DNA from: Pseudomonas bubulae
GTDB taxonomy: Bacteria > Pseudomonadota > Gammaproteobacteria > Pseudomonadales > Pseudomonadaceae
NCBI RefSeq assembly: GCF_900618535.1
Contig: NZ_UYJA01000004.1
Location: forward strand, 124,001 to 188,000
Direction: 5' to 3'
Length of the DNA stretch: 64,000 nucleotides
In this document: piece by piece, positions 29,385 to 39,374 of the stretch
Layout of the letters: each line of letters starts with the position of its first letter
How positions within the stretch are numbered: the first letter of the stretch is position 1
Translations under genes and position numbers: made by a program
The notes under the pieces: model-generated
What the model saw: the letters and a program-made list of their open reading frames with translations, nothing else
Databases searched by the model: none
What the model was told of the DNA's origin: nothing

Positions 29385-30524
29385 ATGCCAGCTGCCTTTC
29401 CCCCCGATTCCGTTGGTCTGGTCGTGCCGCAAACAGCGCACTTCAACGAGCCCCTGGCGCTAGCCTGCGGTCGCTCACTGCCTGCCTATGATCTGATCTA
29501 CGAAACCTACGGCCACCTCAATGCCTCGGCCAGCAACGCCGTACTCATCTGTCACGCACTGTCAGGGCACCATCACGCGGCGGGCTACCACAGCGCCGAT
29601 GATCGCAAGCCCGGCTGGTGGGACAGTTGCATCGGTCCCGGCAAGCCAATCGACACCAACAAGTTCTTCGTCGTCAGCCTCAACAACCTGGGCGGCTGCA
29701 ACGGTTCTACCGGCCCAAGCAGCATGAACCCTGAAACCGGCCGTCCGTTTGGCGCCGAGTTCCCGGTGTTGACCGTTGAAGATTGGGTCCACAGTCAGGC
29801 TCGCCTGGCGGACAGGCTGGGCATCAGCCAATGGGCCGCCGTGATCGGCGGCAGCCTGGGTGGCATGCAGGCGCTGCAGTGGAGCATCAGTTACCCTGAT
29901 CGCCTGCGCCATTGCCTGGCGATTGCCTCGGCGCCCAAATTGTCCGCGCAAAATATCGCGTTCAACGAAGTCGCTCGTCAGGCCATCCTTACCGACCCCG
30001 AGTTCCACGGCGGTTCGTTCCAGGAAAAAGGCGTGATTCCCAAGCGCGGCCTGATGCTGGCACGCATGGTCGGGCATATCACCTACCTGTCCGATGACTC
30101 GATGGGCGAAAAATTCGGCCGTGGCCTGAAGAACGAAAACCTCAACTACGACTTCCACAGCGTCGAGTTCCAGGTCGAGAGCTACCTGCGTTATCAGGGC
30201 GAAGAGTTCTCCGGGCGTTTCGACGCCAACACTTACCTGTTGATGACCAAGGCGCTGGACTACTTCGACCCGGCGGCCAACTTTGACGACGACCTGGCCA
30301 AAACTTTTGCCGGGGCCAAGGCACGCTTCTGCGTGATGTCGTTCACCACCGACTGGCGCTTCTCGCCGGCCCGCTCGCGGGAGCTGGTGGATGCATTGAT
30401 GGCCGCGAAAAAAGACGTCTGCTACCTGGAAATCGACGCTCCGCAAGGCCATGACGCCTTTCTGATCCCGATTCCGCGCTACCTGCAAGCCTTCAGCAAT
30501 TACATGAACCGCATAGAACTGTGA
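29385..30524 (+). CDS. metX: Homoserine O-acyltransferase MetX (probably MetXS, succinyl-dependent)
   Basis: 379 residues, alpha/beta hydrolase fold. [17 protein letters not shown] supplies the oxyanion region, [14 protein letters not shown] the nucleophile serine, and the C-terminal aspartate and histidine sit in [10 protein letters not shown] and PQGHDAFLI. It activates homoserine for methionine synthesis. Pseudomonad enzymes of this type use succinyl-CoA (MetXS) in published work; this cannot be proved from sequence here. The start [12 protein letters not shown] at 29385 matches family length. Confidence 0.92.
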   Translation: MPAAFPPDSVGLVVPQTAHFNEPLALACGRSLPAYDLIYETYGHLNASASNAVLICHALSGHHHAAGYHSADDRKPGWWDSCIGPGKPIDTNKFFVVSLNNLGGCNGSTGPSSMNPETGRPFGAEFPVLTVEDWVHSQARLADRLGISQWAAVIGGSLGGMQALQWSISYPDRLRHCLAIASAPKLSAQNIAFNEVARQAILTDPEFHGGSFQEKGVIPKRGLMLARMVGHITYLSDDSMGEKFGRGLKNENLNYDFHSVEFQVESYLRYQGEEFSGRFDANTYLLMTKALDYFDPAANFDDDLAKTFAGAKARFCVMSFTTDWRFSPARSRELVDALMAAKKDVCYLEIDAPQGHDAFLIPIPRYLQAFSNYMNRIEL

Positions 30525-30531
30525 GAACGCC

Positions 30532-31152
30532 ATGAGAGCCGACCTGGAAATCATCCAAGACTGGATCCCCGCCGGCAGCCGCGTGCTCGACCTTGGTTGT
30601 GGTGATGGCGAACTGCTGAGCTGGCTGCGCGACAACAAGCAAGTCACCGGTTACGGCCTGGAAAACGACCCGGACAACATTGCCGAATGTGTGGCCAAGG
30701 GCATCAACGTCATCGAGCAGGACCTCGACAAGGGCCTGGGCAACTTCGCCAGCAACAGCTTTGATATCGTGGTCATGACCCAGGCGCTGCAAGCCGTGCA
30801 CTACCCCGACCGGATCCTCGATGAAATGCTGCGCGTCGGTCGCCAGTGCATCATCACCTTTCCGAACTTCGGCCACTGGCGTTGCCGCTGGTACCTTGCC
30901 AGCAAGGGGCGGATGCCGGTCTCCGAATTCCTGCCTTACACCTGGTACAACACGCCGAACATTCACTTCTGCACTTTCGAAGACTTCGAGGCGCTGTGCC
31001 GCGAGCGCGAAGCACAAGTGATCAACCGCCTTGCCGTAGATCAACAACACCGACACGGGTGGGCGAGCAAGATATGGCCTAACCTGTTGGGCGAGATTGG
31101 CATTTATCGTGTCAGCAGTCCCGGCCTTCAGGATCATCAGGTCGCGGTCTAA
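30532..31152 (+). CDS. metW: Methionine biosynthesis protein MetW
   Basis: 206 residues, SAM-methyltransferase-like: IPAGSRVLDLGCGDGELLSWL (motif I near 22) and VVMTQALQAVHYPDRILDEMLRVG. In pseudomonads MetW and MetX function together in homoserine acylation. It starts eight bases after metX, in one operon. Confidence 0.93.
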   Translation: MRADLEIIQDWIPAGSRVLDLGCGDGELLSWLRDNKQVTGYGLENDPDNIAECVAKGINVIEQDLDKGLGNFASNSFDIVVMTQALQAVHYPDRILDEMLRVGRQCIITFPNFGHWRCRWYLASKGRMPVSEFLPYTWYNTPNIHFCTFEDFEALCREREAQVINRLAVDQQHRHGWASKIWPNLLGEIGIYRVSSPGLQDHQVAV

Positions 31153-31178
31153 ACCAGCAAGTTCTAAGGAGAGTGACA

Positions 31179-31616
31179 ATGGGTCGTATTGGATTACTAC
31201 TGCTTTCGATGTGTTTTGGCATGCAGGCTTTTGCCGGTGACGGCACATCTGCCCAGCGTCAACAGACGTTTGGCGACACAACGGTGTATTACAACGCGTT
31301 CCCGTCGACTTTCCTGACGCCGGAAATCGCCAACGAATTTGAAGTCACCCGCAGCAAAACCAATGCGGTGCTCAACATCACCCTGAACAAGGGCGGCAAG
31401 AACATTGCCGCCAACGTTCAAGGCACGGTCCGGACGGGCGATGCCAAGCCGATACCCTTGACCTTCCGTCAGGTGGGCAAGAACGGCGAAATCAATTATC
31501 TGGCCCAGTTCCCGGTGGCCGGGCCGCAGACCTTCACCTTCAAAGTGGATGTGAAGGCAGGCGGCGCTACCTCTGAAACCATCCAATTTTCTCAAATGGT
31601 CGCTCCAATCGAATGA
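31179..31616 (+). CDS. DUF4426 family periplasmic protein
   Basis: 145 residues. Signal peptide [19 protein letters not shown], then a beta-rich domain with [18 protein letters not shown] and [15 protein letters not shown]. Function unknown. The ATG at 31179 has AAGGAGAG upstream; a GTG two codons earlier is not needed. It overlaps rdgB by four bases (ATGA). Confidence 0.82.
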   Translation: MGRIGLLLLSMCFGMQAFAGDGTSAQRQQTFGDTTVYYNAFPSTFLTPEIANEFEVTRSKTNAVLNITLNKGGKNIAANVQGTVRTGDAKPIPLTFRQVGKNGEINYLAQFPVAGPQTFTFKVDVKAGGATSETIQFSQMVAPIE

Positions 31617-32209
31617 TGAACCTCACGCAACTGGTACTGGCTAGCCACAACGCCGGCAAACTCAAAGAACTTCAGGCCATGCTCGGCGAGTCGGTGCAGT
31701 TGCGCTCGATTGGAGAATTCAGCAGCGTTGAGCCGGAAGAAACCGGCTTGTCGTTTGTTGAGAACGCAATTCTTAAAGCCCGCAATGCCGCACGCCTCTC
31801 GGGCTTGCCGGCACTGGCCGACGACTCGGGGCTGGCCGTGGACTTTCTCGGCGGCGCGCCGGGCATTTATTCGGCACGTTATGCAGACGGCAAAGGCGAC
31901 GCGGCCAACAACGCCAAGCTGCTCGACGCCCTCAAAGACGTGCCCGAGGCAGAGCGCGGTGCACAGTTTGTCTGCGTGCTGGCACTGGTACGCCACGCCG
32001 ACGACCCGCTGCCGATCATCTGTGAAGGCCTGTGGCACGGGCGCATCCTGCCTGCAGCCAGCGGCGAACACGGTTTCGGCTATGACCCGCTGTTCTGGGT
32101 ACCGGAGCGCAACTGCTCCAGCGCCGAACTCAGCCCCACGGAGAAAAACCAGCTGAGCCACCGTGCGCGCGCCATGGTTTTGCTGCGTCAGCGTTTGGGC
32201 CTGAAATGA
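31613..32209 (+). CDS. rdgB: XTP/dITP diphosphatase (RdgB/HAM1)
   Basis: 198 residues. [18 protein letters not shown] is the N-terminal nucleotide motif, then [27 protein letters not shown] and [12 protein letters not shown]. It removes deaminated purine triphosphates. An ATG at 31616 is an alternative start. It overlaps hemW by four bases. Confidence 0.95.
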   Translation: MMNLTQLVLASHNAGKLKELQAMLGESVQLRSIGEFSSVEPEETGLSFVENAILKARNAARLSGLPALADDSGLAVDFLGGAPGIYSARYADGKGDAANNAKLLDALKDVPEAERGAQFVCVLALVRHADDPLPIICEGLWHGRILPAASGEHGFGYDPLFWVPERNCSSAELSPTEKNQLSHRARAMVLLRQRLGLK

Positions 32210-33420
32210 CCCACGACACACCTCCACAGCCGCTCTATCTGGGCGCGGCTGGCTTTACCCAGCAGGCGCCGCGCGCGCCGCTGAGCCAATTGCCCCCTCT
32301 GTCGCTGTATATCCATATTCCGTGGTGCGTGCGCAAATGCCCGTATTGCGACTTCAACTCCCACACCGCCAGCCCGGTGCTGCCCGAAGACGAATACGTC
32401 GACGCGCTGCTGGCCGACCTCGATCAGGACCTGCACGCTGTTTATGGTCGCGAGCTCAGCTCGATCTTCTTCGGCGGCGGTACACCGAGCCTGTTCAGCG
32501 CACACGCTCTGGGGCGCCTGCTAAAGGGCGTTGAAGCGCGCATCCCGTTTGCCAGTGATATCGAAATCACCCTGGAAGCCAACCCGGGCACATTCGAGCA
32601 GGAAAAGTTCGTGGCTTACCGCAAGCTGGGCATCAATCGCCTGTCGATCGGTATCCAGAGCTTCCAGCAAGAGAAGCTGCAGGCCCTGGGTCGCATCCAC
32701 AACGGCGATGAAGCTGTGCGTGCAGCCTCAATGGCGCGACTGGCGGGCTTTGACAACTTCAACCTGGACCTGATGCACGGCTTGCCCGATCAGTCCCTGG
32801 AGGACGCCCTGAGCGACCTGCGCCAGGCTATTGCGCTCAAGCCGACGCATCTGTCGTGGTATCAGCTGACCCTGGAGCCCAACACGGTGTTCTGGAACCA
32901 GCCCCCCGTGCTGCCGGAAGACGACACCCTGTGGGACATTCAGGAAGCCGGTCAAGCGCTGCTCGCCGAGCACGGCTACACCCAGTACGAAGTGTCGGCC
33001 TACGCCCAGCCCGGCCGGCCGGCGCGGCACAATCTCAATTACTGGAGTTTCGGCGACTTTATCGGCATCGGCGCTGGCGCCCACGGCAAACTGAGCCATC
33101 CTGATGGCCGTATCGTGCGCACCTGGAAAACTCGTCTGCCAAAGGACTACCTGAATCCAGCGAAATCCTTTCAAGCAGGAGAGAAAGCTCTTACAGCAGA
33201 AGAGCTGCCATTTGAGTTTCTAATGAACGCCTTGCGCCTGACCGACGGCGTTGACTCGGCGCTCTACCCTCAACGCACGGGGTTACCACTGGACAGCTTG
33301 AGCACTGGACGCAAAGCAGCCGAACAAAGTGGCTTATTGCAGGTCGAACCGTCACGCCTGGCGGCAACTGCCCGGGGCCAGCTGTTTCTCAATGACCTGT
33401 TGCAGCACTTTTTGACCTAA
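32206..33420 (+). CDS. hemW: Radical SAM family heme chaperone HemW
   Basis: 404 residues. The radical SAM cysteines are C41, C45 and C48 in [16 protein letters not shown], followed by [23 protein letters not shown] and the HemW C-terminal domain. It resembles HemN but lacks its N-terminal extension. It is thought to insert haem into respiratory enzymes, not to oxidise coproporphyrinogen. Confidence 0.93.
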   Translation: MTHDTPPQPLYLGAAGFTQQAPRAPLSQLPPLSLYIHIPWCVRKCPYCDFNSHTASPVLPEDEYVDALLADLDQDLHAVYGRELSSIFFGGGTPSLFSAHALGRLLKGVEARIPFASDIEITLEANPGTFEQEKFVAYRKLGINRLSIGIQSFQQEKLQALGRIHNGDEAVRAASMARLAGFDNFNLDLMHGLPDQSLEDALSDLRQAIALKPTHLSWYQLTLEPNTVFWNQPPVLPEDDTLWDIQEAGQALLAEHGYTQYEVSAYAQPGRPARHNLNYWSFGDFIGIGAGAHGKLSHPDGRIVRTWKTRLPKDYLNPAKSFQAGEKALTAEELPFEFLMNALRLTDGVDSALYPQRTGLPLDSLSTGRKAAEQSGLLQVEPSRLAATARGQLFLNDLLQHFLT

Positions 33421-33429
33421 GGAAATCGA

Positions 33430-33753
33430 ATGGACTTGGTACTCGACCTGCTTGCCAACGTATCGCGCTGGAGCCGCAGTCACCTCTCGGAGATCGCTCT
33501 GGCCTTGATTGGCTGTGTACTGGTGCTGTTCGGTGCCGACTTCAAGGGCTGGGTCGAACAACGTCTGGGCAGCATTGCGGGCGCCCTGCGCGTGCCGCTG
33601 ATGGCCCTGCTTTGCCTGATCGGCAGCGGTGCGGCCCTGATCTACGCCACGCCCTGGGTCGAACGCGGGTTGAGCCAGTTCAACAACTACAGCCTGGCAC
33701 CGGTGCTGTTGGTGGTGCTGGTATTGATCGGGGTGGTGGCGGATCGGCGCTGA
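33430..33753 (+). CDS. DUF3392 family membrane protein
   Basis: 107 residues with about three hydrophobic segments (20-36, 55-76, 88-104). SRWSRSHLSEIALALIGC and NNYSLAPVLLVVLVLIGVVAD fit DUF3392, found after hemW in pseudomonads. Function unknown. It is likely the last gene of the metX-hemW run. Confidence 0.85.
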   Translation: MDLVLDLLANVSRWSRSHLSEIALALIGCVLVLFGADFKGWVEQRLGSIAGALRVPLMALLCLIGSGAALIYATPWVERGLSQFNNYSLAPVLLVVLVLIGVVADRR

Positions 33754-33771
33754 AGAACACCCAGTATATCG

Positions 33772-33858
33772 TGTGGGAGCGGGCTTGCTCGCGATACAGG
33801 CTACGCGGTGCATCTGATTCACCGCTGTGATGCCATCGCGAGCAAGCCCGCTCCCACA
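33772..33858. repeat. REPIN (long type)
   Basis: Both cores intact. It lies between the convergent DUF3392 gene and trmB. Confidence 0.9.
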
Positions 33859-33917
33859 GATTTCGTACGAACTTCACCGACCCCAAAGCAGGGTGGGGCC
33901 GGTGATTGAAAAACCGC

Positions 33918-34640
33918 TTAAGCCAGTTTTTCGAACTTCAAATCCCACACACCGTGCCCAAGACGTTCGCCGCGGCGTTCGAACTTGGTCACCGGGCGCT
34001 CAGGCGGACGTGGCACGCACTTGCCGTCTTCAGCCAGATTGCGGTAACCCGGCGCGACGTTCATCACTTCCAGCATGTATTCAGCATACGGTTCCCAGTC
34101 GGTAGCCATGTGCAACACGCCGCCAACCTTGAGCTTGGAGCGCACTAGTTCGGCGAAGGACGCTTGCACGATCCGGCGCTTGTGGTGACGGCTCTTGTGC
34201 CAAGGGTCCGGGAAGAACAGCAGCAGGCGATCAAGGCTGTTGTCTGCCACGCAACGGGTCAGGACTTCGATTGCATCGCAATCGTATACCCGCAAGTTGG
34301 TCAGGCCCTGGGTCAACACGCCGTTAAGCAGCGCGCCCACACCCGGACGGTGAACCTCTACGCCGATAAAGTCCTGTTCAGGCGAAGCCGCTGCCATTTC
34401 CAGCAGGGAATGGCCCATGCCAAAACCGATCTCCAGGGTGCGCGGCGCAGAGCGACCAAACACCTGGTCGAAATCGACCGGCGCGTCAGCCAGTGGCAGT
34501 ACATACAGCGGCGTGCCTTGATCGAGGCCGCGTTGCTGGCCTTCGGTCATGCGCCCGGCGCGCATCACAAAACTCTTGATGCGACGGTGTTGGCGATCGT
34601 CGCCTTCTTCCGGGATTGGGGTGTCTAGTGATTCAGTCAT
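33918..34640 (-). CDS. trmB: tRNA (guanine-N7-)-methyltransferase
   Basis: 240 residues. [19 protein letters not shown] binds [21 protein letters not shown] is the TrmB signature, and [22 protein letters not shown] closes the protein. It methylates G46 of tRNA. It follows thiG by nine bases and is likely co-transcribed. Confidence 0.95.
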   Translation of the reverse strand: MTESLDTPIPEEGDDRQHRRIKSFVMRAGRMTEGQQRGLDQGTPLYVLPLADAPVDFDQVFGRSAPRTLEIGFGMGHSLLEMAAASPEQDFIGVEVHRPGVGALLNGVLTQGLTNLRVYDCDAIEVLTRCVADNSLDRLLLFFPDPWHKSRHHKRRIVQASFAELVRSKLKVGGVLHMATDWEPYAEYMLEVMNVAPGYRNLAEDGKCVPRPPERPVTKFERRGERLGHGVWDLKFEKLA

Positions 34641-34649
34641 CAGTGGCTC

Positions 34650-35444
34650 TTACTTGATCAGACCATCCAGCGGCGAAGAGGCGCTGGCATAAAGTTTTTT
34701 CGGCATGCGCCCGGCCAGGTACGCCAGGCGGCCCGCCACAATGGCGTGTTTCATGGCTTCGGCCATGATGATCGGATGCTGGGCATTGGCGATGGCCGAG
34801 TTCATCAGCACCGCTTCGCAGCCCATTTCCATGGCGATGGTCGCGTCGGAGGCAGTGCCCACACCCGCATCGACCAGTACCGGAATTTTCGCTTCTTCAA
34901 GAATGATGCGCAGGTTATAGGGATTGCAGATCCCCAGACCGGTGCCAATCAGGCCCGCCAGCGGCATCACGGCAATGCAGCCCATGGCTTCCAGCTCGCG
35001 GGCAATGATCGGATCATCGCTGGTGTACACCATTACGTCGAAACCGTCCTTGACCAGAATCTCGGCGGCCTTGAGGGTTTCGATCACGTTGGGGAACAGG
35101 GTTTTCTGGTCGGCCAGCACTTCAAGCTTGACCAGCTTGTGGCCATCGAGCAGTTCACGGGCCAGGCGGCAGGTACGTACGGCTTCAACCGCGTCATAGC
35201 AGCCTGCAGTGTTGGGCAGGATGGTGTAGCGATCCGGCGGCAACACATCGAGCAGGTTCGGCTCGCCCGGGTTCTGACCGATGTTGGTGCGGCGTACGGC
35301 GACGGTGACGATCTCGGCACCCGAGGCTTCAATGGCCAGGCGGGTTTCTTCAAGGTCACGGTACTTGCCGGTGCCCACCAGCAGGCGCGACTGGTAGGTA
35401 CGGCCGGCCAGGGTAAAAGGCTTGTCGCTGCGAACGTTGCTCAT
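34650..35444 (-). CDS. thiG: Thiazole synthase
   Basis: 264 residues, TIM barrel. [16 protein letters not shown] carries the Schiff-base lysine, and [34 protein letters not shown] is the phosphate-binding end. It condenses deoxyxylulose phosphate, dehydroglycine and ThiS-thiocarboxylate into the thiamine thiazole. GAGGA precedes the start. Confidence 0.96.
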   Translation of the reverse strand: MSNVRSDKPFTLAGRTYQSRLLVGTGKYRDLEETRLAIEASGAEIVTVAVRRTNIGQNPGEPNLLDVLPPDRYTILPNTAGCYDAVEAVRTCRLARELLDGHKLVKLEVLADQKTLFPNVIETLKAAEILVKDGFDVMVYTSDDPIIARELEAMGCIAVMPLAGLIGTGLGICNPYNLRIILEEAKIPVLVDAGVGTASDATIAMEMGCEAVLMNSAIANAQHPIIMAEAMKHAIVAGRLAYLAGRMPKKLYASASSPLDGLIK

Positions 35445-35503
35445 CGGGAATCCTCTTTAATTATGTGCACTTGCGGGTCGAGCATGATGGGCAGGGCAAA
35501 AAC

Positions 35504-35704
35504 CTAGCCGCCACCGATGGCATGCACCACTTCGACCTGGTCACCGGCTTTGAGTACCGTCTCGGCATGCTGGCTGCGCGGGACAATGTCCAGGTTCAGC
35601 TCGACCGCAACCCTGCGGCCGGTCAGTTCCTGACGGGCCAGCAAGTCGGCGACGGTCTCACCGTCGGGTAGTTCAAAGGATTCACCGTTCAACTGAATGA
35701 GCAT
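35504..35704 (-). CDS. thiS: Sulfur carrier protein ThiS
   Basis: 66 residues, ubiquitin-like: MLIQLNGESFELPDGETVADLL and ending VEVVHAIGGG with the C-terminal diglycine that is adenylated and thiocarboxylated. It lies upstream of thiG, its partner. The start is the MLIQLNG at 35704; an in-frame ATG six codons earlier is not conserved. Confidence 0.93.
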   Translation of the reverse strand: MLIQLNGESFELPDGETVADLLARQELTGRRVAVELNLDIVPRSQHAETVLKAGDQVEVVHAIGGG

Positions 35705-35784
35705 GCGCGACGCTGCCTTCATTTTAAGGGGCCAGCATTCTAGCCCGATCAGTCAGGCCGACCCAAGCCATTCATCTTGCAGGC

Positions 35785-36156
35785 TCAGCTCAGGCGCCAG
35801 GCGGCCAGCCCTAAACACAGCCAGCCGGCCAGAAATGCCAGGCCGCCGAAGGGCGTGATGATCCCCAGCTTGCTGATGCCGGTCATGGTCAGCACATACA
35901 GGCTGCCGGAAAACAGCACAATGCCGACAGCAAAACAGACACCTGCCCAGGTCACCAGGCGCCCGGGCAGATGAGTGGCCAGCAAGGCCACGCCAAACAG
36001 GGCCAGGGTGTGGACCAACTGGTAGGTCACGCCTGTATGAAAAATAGCCAGATACTGTTCAGTCAGGCGGCCTTTAAGGCCATGGGCCGCGAAAGCACCC
36101 AAAGCAACACCGGTAAAGCCGAAGAATGCGGCCAGCATCAAAAAAACGCGCAGCAT
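35785..36156 (-). CDS. DUF423 family membrane protein
   Basis: 123 residues, four hydrophobic helices, starting MLRVFLMLAAFFGFTGVALGAFAAHGLKG, with GIVLFSGSLYVLTMTG and GLAFLAGWLCLGLAAWRL. It is YgdD-like and of unknown function. GGAG precedes the ATG. Divergent from mtgA. Confidence 0.88.
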   Translation of the reverse strand: MLRVFLMLAAFFGFTGVALGAFAAHGLKGRLTEQYLAIFHTGVTYQLVHTLALFGVALLATHLPGRLVTWAGVCFAVGIVLFSGSLYVLTMTGISKLGIITPFGGLAFLAGWLCLGLAAWRLS

Positions 36157-36197
36157 GGGGTTACTCCAGTCAGGATCATGGAATGGCGCAGGGTCTG

Positions 36198-36203
36198 TAT
36201 AAT
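36198..36203 (+). promoter_or_regulatory. Candidate -10 element for mtgA
   Basis: A perfect TATAAT, 32 bases upstream of the mtgA start codon. No good -35 is seen at the usual distance. Confidence 0.4.
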
Positions 36204-36234
36204 GGCCCGCTCAACGGGTTCGGCCAAGTCATCC

Positions 36235-36957
36235 ATGCTGCGTTTTCTTGTTCATCGCTTTCTCAAGGTCCTGCTCTGGTTCGCAGTGGGCAGCGCATTG
36301 CTGGTGCTGGTTTTTCGCTGGGTACCGCTTCCCGGCACGGCGCTGATGGTCGAACGCAAGGTCGAGTCATGGCTTGACGGCCAGCCGATTGACCTGCAGC
36401 GCAGTTGGCGGCCGTGGGATGAAATATCCGACGAACTGAAAGTTGCGGTCATGGCAGGTGAGGATCAGAAATTCCCCGAGCACTGGGGTTTTGACTTCGG
36501 GGCGATCAGGGCTGCGCTGATCCACAACGAACAAGGCGGAACGCTGCGCGGTGCCAGTACGCTGAGCCAGCAAGTGTCGAAGAACCTGTTTTTGTGGTCC
36601 GGTCGCAGCTGGCTGCGCAAAGGCCTGGAAGCCTGGTTTACCGCGTTGATCGAGGTGTTGTGGCCCAAGCAGCGGATTCTTGAGGTGTACCTCAATAGTG
36701 CGGAGTGGGATGAAGGCGTGTTCGGCGCCGAGGCCGCAGCGCAGCATCACTTTGGCGTGAGTGCCAAAAACCTTACGCGCCAGCAGGCCAGTTATCTGGC
36801 GGCCGTGCTGCCCAGCCCGCTGAACTGGAGTGCAAGCCACCCCAGCACCTATGTCAGCCGCCGCGCCGGGTGGATTCGTCAGCAGATGAGCCAGTTGGGG
36901 GGCGACAGCTATCTCACCACACTGAACAACTCACGCAAGGCGCCTTGGGCGGGCTAA
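36235..36957 (+). CDS. mtgA: Monofunctional biosynthetic peptidoglycan transglycosylase
   Basis: 240 residues, close to the usual length. A membrane anchor at about 8-28 is followed by a GT51 domain: VMAGEDQKFPEHWGFD carries the catalytic glutamate, GASTLSQQVSKNLFLW and KQRILEVYLNSAEWDEGVFG are signatures. It polymerises lipid II glycan chains. The long upstream open frame (to 35971) overlaps the DUF423 gene and is rejected; the start at 36235 gives the membrane anchor at the right place. Confidence 0.92.
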   Translation: MLRFLVHRFLKVLLWFAVGSALLVLVFRWVPLPGTALMVERKVESWLDGQPIDLQRSWRPWDEISDELKVAVMAGEDQKFPEHWGFDFGAIRAALIHNEQGGTLRGASTLSQQVSKNLFLWSGRSWLRKGLEAWFTALIEVLWPKQRILEVYLNSAEWDEGVFGAEAAAQHHFGVSAKNLTRQQASYLAAVLPSPLNWSASHPSTYVSRRAGWIRQQMSQLGGDSYLTTLNNSRKAPWAG

Positions 36958-36974
36958 CCTGAAAATCTGCAAGC

Positions 36975-37067
36975 CCCTCACCCCAGCCCTCTCCCAAAGG
37001 GCGAGGGGGCCGATCTCCAGCGAATTCAAAATCCATGTCAACCCCGATCAAGCGGCTGGGGTGAGGG
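36975..37067. repeat. Dispersed Pseudomonas repeat (CCCTCACCCCAGC inverted repeat)
   Basis: CCCTCACCCCAGC at 36975-36987 and GCTGGGGTGAGGG at 37055-37067 are perfect 13-base arms. A smaller hairpin CCCTCTCCC...GGCGAGGG lies just inside the left arm. The sequence resembles a repeat seen in many pseudomonad intergenic regions. Confidence 0.75.
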
Positions 37068-37079
37068 CCAAGCACTCAC

Positions 37080-37580
37080 TCAGCAATCCGGTTTGTCCGC
37101 TGTATAGCGCCGCGCCGGGTTTACCGCCGCACCAAACTCACGCAGTGCCTTGGCGCCAATCAACAGCGGGTAGTTGAAGCTGCTCCGGTCGGTGAGGTTG
37201 ACCTCCACCGTGCGTTTGACATCACCCAGGCACATTTCCAGATCGACCACCGGGCGCTTGGCGCTTTCGGGGGTTTCCCGGTCTTCATCTTCATCGGCGC
37301 GGCTTTTGATCTTGCTGATGCGCGCCACCTTATGTTCATACACTTTGCTGCTGGCACCTTCGGTGGCCAGCTGGAAGCGCACCCACTCTTCACCGTCACG
37401 GGTAAAGGTCTGGATATTTTTGGCCGACAGCGACGCGGTCAAGGCACCCGTGTCCATCTTGGCTTTAAGGGTCTCGCCGATTTCCGGCAATTTGATGTAC
37501 TCGTAACGCCCGTAAAGGGTCGGCTCGGCGGCCATCACCGGCAGCGCCAATACAGACAGCAACGCAAGAACAGACTTCAT
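37080..37580 (-). CDS. Retropepsin-like (PF05618-type, ATP-dependent zinc protease) family protein
   Basis: 166 residues. Signal peptide at 1-18 (MKSVLALLSVLALPVMAA). The mature part holds KAKMDTGALTASLSA, with the aspartic-protease-like DTGA, and YPLLIGAKALREFG, as in the family often labelled RimK-associated zinc protease or RloA. No zinc ligands are visible, so the aspartic protease reading is favoured. The exported form suggests a periplasmic role. No ATP-grasp partner is adjacent. Confidence 0.8.
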   Translation of the reverse strand: MKSVLALLSVLALPVMAAEPTLYGRYEYIKLPEIGETLKAKMDTGALTASLSAKNIQTFTRDGEEWVRFQLATEGASSKVYEHKVARISKIKSRADEDEDRETPESAKRPVVDLEMCLGDVKRTVEVNLTDRSSFNYPLLIGAKALREFGAAVNPARRYTADKPDC

Positions 37581-37643
37581 GCAGGCATTTCCTTTGAAAA
37601 AGTAAGAGTTAGACCACTTATCCACAGTAGGTTCACACTAGGT

Positions 37644-37671
37644 GTGTGGGAGCGAGCAGGCTCGCTCCCAC
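37644..37671. repeat. Collapsed REP palindrome
   Basis: A 28-base palindrome: TGTGGGAGCGAGC, AG, GCTCGCTCCCACA. It equals a short-type REPIN whose whole interior has been lost. Confidence 0.85.
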
Positions 37672-37743
37672 AAGGTCCATGGATTTGGCGTTCTACGCCA
37701 GTCTGCTTATCATGGCCAGTCCTTAAACGTTCAAGAGTTGCTT

Positions 37744-38631
37744 ATGCGCCGCCTGCTCACCGGCTGTCTGGTTACCCTGCTGTTGCTGTGCAACACCCTG
37801 ATCCTGTTCGGGCCGTTGATGCTGTTTGCCCTGCTCAAACTGGCATCATCGGGGCGCCTGCGCGATTACAATTCGCGGGCGGTGATGTGGATTGCCGAAA
37901 CCTGGTCCGAAATCGACAAACGCATTTTTGCCCTGTGCCTGCCCACCCAATGGGATATTCGCGGCGCCGAAGGTCTGAGCCGCGATACCTCGTATCTGGT
38001 GATCAGCAACCACCAGTCGTGGGTCGATATCCCCGCGTTAATGCAGGGCCTGAACCGGCGCACGCCATTCTTCAAATTCTTCCTGAAAAAAGAACTGATC
38101 TGGGTCCCCTTTCTGGGCCTGGCCTGGTGGGCGCTCGACTACCCGTTCATGAAGCGCTATTCCAAGGCCTTTCTGGCCAAACATCCGCAGCTCAAAGGCG
38201 AAGACCTGAAGATCACCCGGGCTGCCTGCGAACTGTTCAAGCGCCAGCCGGTGACGATCGTCAATTACCTCGAGGGCACGCGCTTTACCCCGGCCAAACA
38301 CGCGCAACAACATTCACCCTATACCTGGCTGCTCAAGCCCAAGGCAGGCGGGGTGGCGTTTGTGCTGGCGGCGATGGGCGAACAGCTGGATGCCGTACTC
38401 GACGTGACTGTGGTGTATCCACAGGCAAAGATTCCGGGCTTTTGGCAGTTGATCAGCGGGCAGGTGCCCAAGGTGATTGTCGATATACAGACCCGCGAAC
38501 TGGATCCGGCATTGTGGCAGGGGGATTACGAAAACGACCCGGTGTTTCGTGAGCAGGTCCAGAGCTGGGTCAACCAGCTCTGGACCCTGAAAGACCAGCG
38601 TATCAGCACCTTGCGTGCCGAGCGCGGCTAG
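37744..38631 (+). CDS. Lysophospholipid acyltransferase family protein (YihG-like)
   Basis: 295 residues. An N-terminal membrane segment (7-33) precedes a PlsC-type domain with VISNHQSWVD (H90, D95, the HX4D motif) and NYLEGTRFTP near 175 as the glycerol-phosphate-binding motif. The nearest relatives are YihG-like acyltransferases acting on lysophospholipids at the inner membrane; the acceptor is unknown. The start at 37744 fits the membrane anchor. It ends three bases before the convergent DUF2780 gene. Confidence 0.85.
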   Translation: MRRLLTGCLVTLLLLCNTLILFGPLMLFALLKLASSGRLRDYNSRAVMWIAETWSEIDKRIFALCLPTQWDIRGAEGLSRDTSYLVISNHQSWVDIPALMQGLNRRTPFFKFFLKKELIWVPFLGLAWWALDYPFMKRYSKAFLAKHPQLKGEDLKITRAACELFKRQPVTIVNYLEGTRFTPAKHAQQHSPYTWLLKPKAGGVAFVLAAMGEQLDAVLDVTVVYPQAKIPGFWQLISGQVPKVIVDIQTRELDPALWQGDYENDPVFREQVQSWVNQLWTLKDQRISTLRAERG

Positions 38632-38634
38632 CCT

Positions 38635-39192
38635 TTAAACGCCCCAGGCGCTGCCCAGCTTGCTCAGCAGCGAAGTGCTGACGTTCTGGCCCTTGAAGTA
38701 GTCCAGCAGTACCGGAGCAAACTTGGCAACCATACCGTCCTGCATGCCCAGCGCCGTGAATGCGGCGTTCAGCTGGTCAGTGTTGGCCACGTTGCTGACA
38801 GCGCTGGTCGCGGTCTCGGAAACACCGCTGGATTTGCCCAGCAGGCCGCCCAACTGGCTCAACTGACCCAGGGCACCGGCGCCAGCCAGCTTGTTCACGC
38901 CCGGCACTTGCTGGGTCAGTTCGGAGTAGTCGCTGGAGGTCAGCTGGTTTTTCGCCAGGCTCAACATCGCGCCAATACCGCCCGCTGCCTGCTCAGGCTT
39001 GACGCCCAGTTCGTTGACCTTGGTCAGCATTTGCACGGCCTGGGCCGACTTGTCCGTGGTGGCGCCATTACCGTTGCCACCCTGAACCTGCGCGGCCACG
39101 TTGGCTACGTCGCTCAGGCTGAAACCTGCGAACACCGGGCTCGCTGCCACGGTCATCAATGTTGCCAGTGCCACGCCGCTCAACTTTTTCAT
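38635..39192 (-). CDS. DUF2780 family secreted protein
   Basis: 185 residues. Signal peptide at about 1-22 (MKKLSGVALATLMTVAASPVFA), then an alanine/leucine/glycine-rich domain with repeated QLTSSDYSELTQQVPGV- and AAFTALGMQDGMVAKFAPVLLDYF-type blocks, typical of DUF2780. Function unknown; probably periplasmic. It is divergent from the ECF sigma gene. Confidence 0.8.
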   Translation of the reverse strand: MKKLSGVALATLMTVAASPVFAGFSLSDVANVAAQVQGGNGNGATTDKSAQAVQMLTKVNELGVKPEQAAGGIGAMLSLAKNQLTSSDYSELTQQVPGVNKLAGAGALGQLSQLGGLLGKSSGVSETATSAVSNVANTDQLNAAFTALGMQDGMVAKFAPVLLDYFKGQNVSTSLLSKLGSAWGV

Positions 39193-39374
39193 CGCTTCAA
39201 CCTCTAGAACCAAAAAGCCGCCCGCCAGGGAGCGGTAAAACTATGGGTAAGACCCAAAAACCGGGCAGATGTTCCCAAGTGCCACTATCGGGTCAAACGG
39301 TCTGTAATCTTAATTGAAAACGAGTGCATCCGCTGAGCCCTTGCCTGCGTATACAGAGCAGCGAGGTAACTCAC

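Noticed and set aside
35971..36234. 88-codon N-terminal extension of mtgA
   Set aside because: It overlaps the DUF423 gene on the other strand, has no ribosome site and would bury the membrane anchor; the start at 36235 gives normal length.
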